From Cupriavidus sp. UYMMa02A (lineage in GTDB: Bacteria > Pseudomonadota > Gammaproteobacteria > Burkholderiales > Burkholderiaceae), in contig LRMT01000217.1 in NCBI GenBank assembly GCA_001725945.1, positions 1 through 64,000 of the forward strand: a stretch of DNA of 64,000 nucleotides. The letters are read 5' to 3'. The notes beneath the pieces were generated by a model. The model made no database searches and was not told the origin of the DNA. It worked only from the letters and a program-made list of their open reading frames with translations. A program made the position numbers and the translations under genes. Shown here piece by piece: positions 58,723 through 64,000 of this stretch (the stretch's first letter is position 1; the number at the start of each line of letters is the position of its first letter).

Positions 58723-59772
58723 TTAACCCTGTCCGGTGCCGGCGGCGCCGGGACGGGGTGCCGCCGCGGCAGCAACGATGGGCCGCTGCCGCGGGCGGGC
58801 CTGCCAGCGGGCCTCGACCTCGCCCATGATGCCGCGCCGGAACGTAAGCACGCAGACCACGAAAATCAGCCCCGTGACCATGCTGACGGACTCGCCCAAT
58901 GCATCGAACCATGGGATGCCCGTGAGTGCCGCGAGCGCGTTGCCGGCATCGCCGAGCTTGTTCTCGAGCGCCACGATGACCACGGCGCCAAGGATGGGAC
59001 CGGACAGTGTGCCCATGCCGCCCACCAGTGTCATCAGGATCACCGAGCCCGACATCATCCAATGCACATCGGTCAGCGTGGCAAAGCCGAGCACCAGCGT
59101 CTTGAGTGCACCGGCAAGGCCCGCCAGCGCGGAAGAGAGCATGAACGCCAGCAGCTTGAAGCGGTCCGCGTCATAGCCGAGCGAGATCGCGCGCGGCTCG
59201 TTCTCCTTGATGGCCCGCAGGATCTGACCGAACGGCGAGTTGACGATGCGCATGATGCCCAGGAACGCCGCCGTGGTGATGGCCAGCGTCACGTAGTACA
59301 TGGTCATGTCGGGTTCGAGCGAGAACACGCCGAACAGGCTGCCGCGGGGTACCGCCTGCAGGCCGTCCTCGCCGCCCGTGACGGGCGCCTGCAGGCAGAA
59401 GAAGTAGAACATCTGCGCCAATGCCAGTGTGATCATGGCGAAGTAGATGCCTTGCCTGCGGATGGCCAGCGTGCCGAAGACCAGACCCAGCAGCGCACCG
59501 AATGCGGTGCCGAACAGCAAGCCGAGTTCGGGCGTGACATGCAGGACCTTCATGGCATAGCCGCAAGCGTAGGCCGCGCCGCCGAAGAAGGCGGCGTGAC
59601 CGAACGACAGCAGGCCGGTAAAGCCCAGCAGCAGGTTGAAGGCGCAGGCAAACAGCGCGAAGCACAGCAGCTTCATCACCAGGACCGGATAGGCGCCCAG
59701 GAATGGGGCAGCCACCAGGACCGCCAGCAGCAGCCCGTAAGCGAACGTAGCGCGGTAGTCGCGTGCCGTCAT
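58723..59772 (-). CDS. livM: Branched-chain-type ABC transporter permease LivM
   Basis: Intact, about 349 residues, eight to ten membrane helices. NLLLGFTGLLSFGHAAFFGG and LRAIKENEPRAISLGYDADR (EAA-like loop) with LVGGMGTLSGPILGA are LivM signatures. Two adjacent ATGs at 59775 and 59772; the second has the better distance to AAGGAAG. The C-terminus has an Ala/Pro-rich tail. Overlaps livH. In this operon the transporter probably imports an aromatic carboxylate for the linked dioxygenase rather than branched amino acids. Confidence 0.9.
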   Translation of the reverse strand: MTARDYRATFAYGLLLAVLVAAPFLGAYPVLVMKLLCFALFACAFNLLLGFTGLLSFGHAAFFGGAAYACGYAMKVLHVTPELGLLFGTAFGALLGLVFGTLAIRRQGIYFAMITLALAQMFYFFCLQAPVTGGEDGLQAVPRGSLFGVFSLEPDMTMYYVTLAITTAAFLGIMRIVNSPFGQILRAIKENEPRAISLGYDADRFKLLAFMLSSALAGLAGALKTLVLGFATLTDVHWMMSGSVILMTLVGGMGTLSGPILGAVVIVALENKLGDAGNALAALTGIPWFDALGESVSMVTGLIFVVCVLTFRRGIMGEVEARWQARPRQRPIVAAAAAPRPGAAGTGQG

Positions 59773-60655
59773 CATGCTTCCTTTCCAAAGAGGCCGGCCG
59801 GGCGCACCAGCAGCACGCACACCATGGCCACGAACACGACCGTGGCCGAGGCCTCGGGATAGAACACCTTGGTGAGGCCTTCGAATACGCCCAGTCCAAG
59901 GCCCGTGAAAATCGATCCGAGGATGGAGCCCATGCCGCCGATCACCACGACCGCGAAGACCGTGATGATCAGGTTCTGGCCCATCAGCGGGGACACCTGC
60001 ATGACCGGGGCCGCGAGCACGCCGGCCAGCGCCGCCAGTCCTACGCCGAACGCGTAGGTCAGCGTCACCAGCAGTGGCACGTTGATGCCGAATGCCTCGA
60101 CGATGCGCGGGTTCTCGGTGCCTGCGCGCAGATAGGAACCGAGCCGGGTCTCTCGATCATGTACCAGGTGGCAAAGCAGACGGCCAGCGATGCGAGCACC
60201 ACCCACGCGCGGTAGTTGGGCAGCACCATGAAGCCCAGGTTTGTCACGCCGGTCAATGCATCCGGCGTGGGATAGCTCAGGCCGGAAACGCCGTAGGCCG
60301 AACGCAGCAGTCCTTCCAGCAGCAGGCAGATGCCCAGCGTGAGCAGCAGGCCGTAGAGATGGTCGAACTGGTACAGGTGCCGAAGCATGGTGCGCTCCAG
60401 CACCACGCCAATGGCGCCCGTCACCAGCGGTGCGAGCAGCAGCATCAGCCAGTAGTTGAGCCCGAGGTAGTTCAGGCCCATCCAGGCGAGCACCGCCCCG
60501 AGCATGAACAGCGCCCCGTGGGCAAAGTTGATCACGTTGAGCAGGCCGAAGATCACGGCCAGCCCCAGACTCAGGATCGCGTAAAACGATCCGTTCACCA
60601 GCCCCAGCAGCAGCTGGCTGAGCAGCGCGGGCAGGGGCACTCCGAACAATTCCAT
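59772..60655 (-). CDS. livH: Branched-chain-type ABC transporter permease LivH, one frameshift
   Basis: About 294 residues. LLGLVNGSFYAILSLGLAVI and LLNVINFAHGALFMLGAVLA at the N-terminus and LAALAGVLAAPVMQVSPLMG with VVVIGGMGSILGSIFTG later are LivH hallmarks. One base (probably A) is missing near 60148 (GAGAGACCCGG), breaking MIERTRLGSYLRAGTENP. ATG at 60655 follows AAGGAG; an in-frame TTG two codons upstream is less likely. Confidence 0.9.
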
Positions 60656-60667
60656 TGGCAAATCTCC

Positions 60668-61405
60668 TTAGACGCCGAGCAGGGCGTTCAGCGCCGGCAT
60701 CTTGCGTTCCAGTTCCGCGGATTCAAACGCTTCGACGATGGCGCCGTGCTCCATCACGTAGAAGCGGTCGGCCAGCGGCGCGGCGAACCGAAAGTTCTGT
60801 TCCACCATCACCACGGTGTAGCCGCGCCGGCGCAGCATCGTGATCATCTTCGCGAGCTTTTGCACGATGACCGGTGCGAGGCCTTCCGAGATCTCGTCGA
60901 GCAGCAGCACACTGGCGCCGGTACGCAGGATGCGCGCGACCGCCAGCATCTGCTGTTCCCCGCCTGACATGCGGGTGCCCCGGCTCTTGCGCCGTTCCAG
61001 CAGGTTCGGAAACATCTCGTAGATCTCGGCGACCGGCATCGGCTCGCGCAGGCCCACGGCACCGGGCGTGCGTGGGAACTCTGGCGGCAGCAGCAGGTTT
61101 TCCTCGCACGAGAGGCTGGAGAAGATCGCCCGTTCCTCCGGGCAATATCCAAGGCCGAGCGGTGCGATGCGGTGCGTCTTCATCGCGATGGTTTCCCGGC
61201 CATGCACGCGCACCGAGCCCTTGCGCTGGCCGACCAGACCCATGATTGCGCGCAGGGTGGTGGTGCGGCCGGCGCCATTGCGGCCGAGCAGGGTGACAAC
61301 CTCGCCGGGCTTCACCGTCAGGTTCACGCCGTGCAGGATGTGCGATTCGCCATACCAGGCGTGCAGGTCGCGGATTTCCAGTGCGGGGGTGATGGCCCGG
61401 GTCAT
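60668..61405 (-). CDS. livF: Branched-chain-type ABC transporter ATP-binding protein LivF (Walker A with Arg)
   Basis: Intact, 245 residues. Signature MSGGEQQMLAVARIL, Walker B VLLLDEISEGLAP and switch residue in VMVEQNFRFA follow LivF. The P-loop reads LLGRNGAGRTTTLRAI: arginine stands where the nucleotide-binding lysine of GxxGxGK is expected. The start overlaps livG's stop as ATGA. Confidence 0.92.
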   Translation of the reverse strand: MTRAITPALEIRDLHAWYGESHILHGVNLTVKPGEVVTLLGRNGAGRTTTLRAIMGLVGQRKGSVRVHGRETIAMKTHRIAPLGLGYCPEERAIFSSLSCEENLLLPPEFPRTPGAVGLREPMPVAEIYEMFPNLLERRKSRGTRMSGGEQQMLAVARILRTGASVLLLDEISEGLAPVIVQKLAKMITMLRRRGYTVVMVEQNFRFAAPLADRFYVMEHGAIVEAFESAELERKMPALNALLGV

Positions 61406-62193
61406 GCGGCCTCCGCACGGGCGTGCAGGTCCGCGGTCTCGTCGGTGGTTCCCATATAGGCTTCCTTCACCTGCGGATTGTTCGAGACTTCCTCATAGCT
61501 GCCTTCGGCCAGGATCACGCCGCGCTGGAGCACGGTGATGCGGTCGACAATCGACGACACCACGCTCATGTTGTGCTCGACCATCAGCACGGTGCGTCCG
61601 GCCGATACGCGCTTGATCAGCGCGGTGACGGCCTCCACATCTTCATGGCCCATGCCCTGTGTGGGCTCGTCGAGCAGCATCAGCTCCGGATCCATCGCCA
61701 GCGTGGTGGCGATCTCCAGCGCGCGCTTGCGCCCATAGGCCAGCTCCACGGTCGGCAGGTGGGCAAAGCTGGCCAGACCCACGGCATCGAGCAGTTCCAT
61801 GGCACGCCTGTCCAGCGCCGACAGGGACCGCTTGCCCCGCCAGAAGTGGAAGGCCGTGCCAAGCCTGCGCTGCAGTGCCACGCGCACGTTTTCCAGCACG
61901 CTCAGCTGCGGGAATACCGCGGAGATCTGGAACGACCGGATCACGCCCATGCGGGCGATGTGGGCCGGCCGCAGGGCGGTGATATCGGTGCCGTTGAAGC
62001 GGATGGAGCCGGACGAGGGCGCGTGGAACTTGGTCAGCAAGTTGAAACAGGTGGTCTTGCCCGCGCCGTTCGGGCCGATCAGCGCATGGATCGATCCGCG
62101 GCGCACGCGCAGACTGACATCGTTCACGGCCGTGAACCCCTCGAAGCTTTTGGTCAGGCCGTGTGTCTGCAGAATGACGTCAGTGTCGGACAT
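61402..62193 (-). CDS. livG: Branched-chain-type ABC transporter ATP-binding protein LivG
   Basis: Intact, 263 residues. Walker A IGPNGAGKTTCFNLLTKF (with lysine), the LivG-specific GVIRSFQISAVFPQLSVLEN, a degenerate signature LAYGRKRALEIATTLAMDP and Walker B LMLLDEPTQGMG. Start at 62193, six bases after the livK stop. With LivF's altered P-loop, LivG may be the main ATP-hydrolysing subunit. Confidence 0.92.
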   Translation of the reverse strand: MSDTDVILQTHGLTKSFEGFTAVNDVSLRVRRGSIHALIGPNGAGKTTCFNLLTKFHAPSSGSIRFNGTDITALRPAHIARMGVIRSFQISAVFPQLSVLENVRVALQRRLGTAFHFWRGKRSLSALDRRAMELLDAVGLASFAHLPTVELAYGRKRALEIATTLAMDPELMLLDEPTQGMGHEDVEAVTALIKRVSAGRTVLMVEHNMSVVSSIVDRITVLQRGVILAEGSYEEVSNNPQVKEAYMGTTDETADLHARAEAA

Positions 62194-62198
62194 GGCGC

Positions 62199-63414
62199 TC
62201 ACTTCTTCACCAGCGGACATTCGCTCGCGGACAGCGGGCGGAACGCCTCGTCGCCCGGAATCGTGGCGATGTACTTGACCAGATCCCACGATCCTTTGAT
62301 TCGGCCGGCGTCTTGGCCTGGGCCAGGTACATGTCATGCACCATGCGGCCATCCGCACGTACCGTGCCCTTGTGCACGAAAGCGTCGTTGACGGGCAGCG
62401 CGCGCATCTTGTCGGCCACGGCGGGACCGTCGACAGTCTTGGCGGCCTCTACGGCTTTCAGGTAGTGCAGCACACCGGAGTAGACGCCGATCTGGCCATG
62501 CGTCGGGTAGGCCTTGTGGCGCTTGTAGTAGCGCTCGACAAAGTCCTTCGATTTTGCATCCAGGTCCAGGCGGAACGGGTCCACGTAGGTCAGCCCCTGC
62601 GCGGTGTTCAGGCCCAGGCTTTTGATGTCGGTGATGAAGGTCGAGGCGTGATCACGGTCTGACCGGCCTTGGTCAGACCGAACTCGCCGGCTGCCTTCAC
62701 GCCGTTGATCATGTCATTGCCGGCATTGGCCAGCACCACGACCTTGGCTTTGGACGCAGATGCGGCCACCACGGGGCTGCTGAAGTCGCTGGCATTGAGC
62801 GGATGCTTCGTGCTGCCCACGTTCTTGCCGCCGCTGACATCGACGGCCTTGCGGAAGTCGGCTTCCAGCGACTGGCCGAACGCGTAGTCCACCGTGATGT
62901 AGTACCAGCTGTTGCGGCCCTGGTCGATCATGCGCTTGACCAGCGGATACGACACGGAATAGGTATCCCATGCCCAGTGGAAGCCCGTGGGCGAGCAGTT
63001 CTGGTTGGTCAGCGCCATGGCGCCGCCGGTTGAAACAATGTCGATCTTCTGCTTCTGCCTTGCGACTTCCTGCACGGCCAAGGCCGTTGACGAGTTGGGG
63101 AAATCGATCACCATGTCGACGCCGTCGGTATCGAACCAGCGGCGCGCCAGCGACGAGGCGATGTCGGCCTTGTTCTGGTGGTCGGCCGACAGCACTGTCA
63201 CAGGTTTTCCGAGCGCTTTGCCGCCGAATTCCTCGACCGCCATCTGTGCGGCGAGTACGGAGCCCTTGCCGGAAAGATCAGCGTACGAGCCCGACATATC
63301 GGTGATGACGCCGATCTTTACGCCATTGGCATCAGCCCAGGCCGGCGCGGCAGCGGCGAGGCCCAGCAGGGCCGACGACAAGGCAAGTGTGCGGAGGGTA
63401 CGAGGTTTGGACAT
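62199..63414 (-). CDS. LivK-type ABC transporter substrate-binding protein, two frameshifts
   Basis: About 404 residues. MSKPRTLRTLALSSALLGLA plus AAAPAWA is a signal peptide. KIGVITDMSGSYADLSGKGS, VVLANAGNDMINGVKAAGEF and YVDPFRLDLDAKSKDFVERY match the liv-type binding proteins linked with aromatic degradation. Deletions near 62650 and 62295; the repaired C-terminus is a SASECPLVKK ending with stop at 62199. First gene of the liv-dioxygenase operon; GGAG nine bases before the ATG. Confidence 0.9.
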
Positions 63415-63544
63415 TGGAGGCTCCCGGTTGTCTTCGCGATTCGTTGGTGTGGGTGCGATGGTTGTGGCTTGCGGTACCGCGGCATCATCGCCATGCCGGG
63501 GCACTCGATCATGAACTCAGTATGCTGACGATGGGGTGGTAAAG

Positions 63545-63564
63545 AGGGCGGATCGCTCCGCCCT
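63545..63564. terminator. Terminator downstream of the partial MFS gene
   Basis: AGGGCGGA-TCGC-TCCGCCCT, eight perfect pairs; read on the minus strand it is followed by CTCTTTACC, 20 bases past the transporter stop. Confidence 0.7.
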
Positions 63565-63583
63565 GTGCTGGTCCGTGCGCCGT

Positions 63584-64000
63584 TCAGGTCGACAGGTCGC
63601 GCCCGCGTGTCTCCGGCACGAACAGCATGCCGATCACGAAGGCCGCGCCGGCGATGATCACCGGATACCACAGCCCGTAGTAGACGTCTCCGCTGGAGAC
63701 GTTCATTGCGGTGACGACGAAGGACAGCATGCCGCCGACCCACCCGGCGCCCAGGTGGAAGGGCAGCGACAGCGAGGTGTAGCGCACGCGGGCCGGGAAC
63801 AGCTCGACCATGAATGCCGCCATGGGTCCGTACACCATGGCCAGGAACAGGATCGGGACGAGCAGCAACACGAACAGCATCGGCATGTTGATCCGCGCGG
63901 GGTCGCACGCTCCGGCCACCCGGCAGCGACGAGCGCGCGCTTGATGGCGTCGCGGTCGAAACCGTGCAGCGTCTGCGTGCCGATGCGGCTTGCGCCTGGG
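63584..64000 (-). CDS. MFS transporter, C-terminal part (start outside window, one frameshift)
   Basis: The last about 138 residues of a metabolite:H+ symporter of the YhjE/ShiA type: a loop with DRDAIKRALVAAGWPERA, then MLFVLLLVPILFLAMVYGPM, MVELFPARVRYTSLSLPFHL and the end GMLFVPETRGRDLST. One C is missing near 63908 (GCGACCCC). It runs off the window at 64000. Same strand as the liv-dioxygenase operon but separated from livK by 170 bases and a terminator, so it is a separate unit. Confidence 0.82.
   Translation of the reverse strand, partial: PRRKPHRHADAARFRPRRHQARARRCRVAGACDPARINMPMLFVLLLVPILFLAMVYGPMAAFMVELFPARVRYTSLSLPFHLGAGWVGGMLSFVVTAMNVSSGDVYYGLWYPVIIAGAAFVIGMLFVPETRGRDLST

Overview
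The window is high-GC DNA of Burkholderiaceae type. Gene content and protein sequences point to Cupriavidus or a close relative (xsc-pta-TSUP sulfonate genes, GlxA-type regulators, a Gram-negative porin, LivKGFHM transporters). It is almost entirely catabolic. A striking property is that about half of the genes are interrupted by single-base deletions, nearly always in short G/C runs, in otherwise well-conserved proteins. No clear insertion was found. This looks like uncorrected long-read indel error rather than gene decay, so broken genes are listed over their full reconstructed span.

Region 1 (1-8659): the 3' end of an ornithine cyclodeaminase-family gene; then a heme-oxygenase-like diiron protein, an aldehyde dehydrogenase, a GlcG/HbpS-like protein and a 2Fe-2S/FAD reductase; then a GntR regulator, a tiny ORF, an amidase and an MFS transporter. 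GTATAC-centred sites precede the first operon, the regulator, the tiny ORF and the amidase, so the whole block reads as one GntR regulon for an unidentified substrate.

Region 2 (8814-15297): sulfoacetaldehyde degradation (xsc, pta, TSUP exporter) on the minus strand, a divergent MarR regulator, a small lipoprotein, and an odd pair: a shortened serine dehydratase homologue lacking all three iron-sulfur cysteines, overlapping a flavin reductase.

Region 3 (15359-21474): a very large zinc-ribbon/nucleotide cyclase/AAA ATPase/TPR protein, glutathione-dependent formaldehyde dehydrogenase, and a GlxA-family regulator.

Region 4 (21799-51630): a near-complete route from glycine betaine to pyruvate. 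A CbcXVW-type ABC transporter imports quaternary amines; GbcAB demethylates betaine; DgcAB with its own EtfAB demethylates dimethylglycine; SoxBDAG oxidises sarcosine; GlyA and SdaA convert glycine to serine to pyruvate. FdhA, PurU and FolB handle formaldehyde and folate one-carbon units. A porin, an MFS transporter, a dipeptidase-like protein, a V4R protein and two further GlxA-family regulators complete it. Several promoters share a TGCAAATCGGAC-like element.

Region 5 (51739-64000): a GcvT-CitE-LivK trio, then a minus-strand operon livK-livG-livF-livH-livM followed by a three-component Rieske dioxygenase (ferredoxin, reductase, alpha, beta) of salicylate/anthranilate hydroxylase type, and the 3' end of an MFS transporter. 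No rRNA, tRNA, CRISPR array or insertion sequence was recognised.
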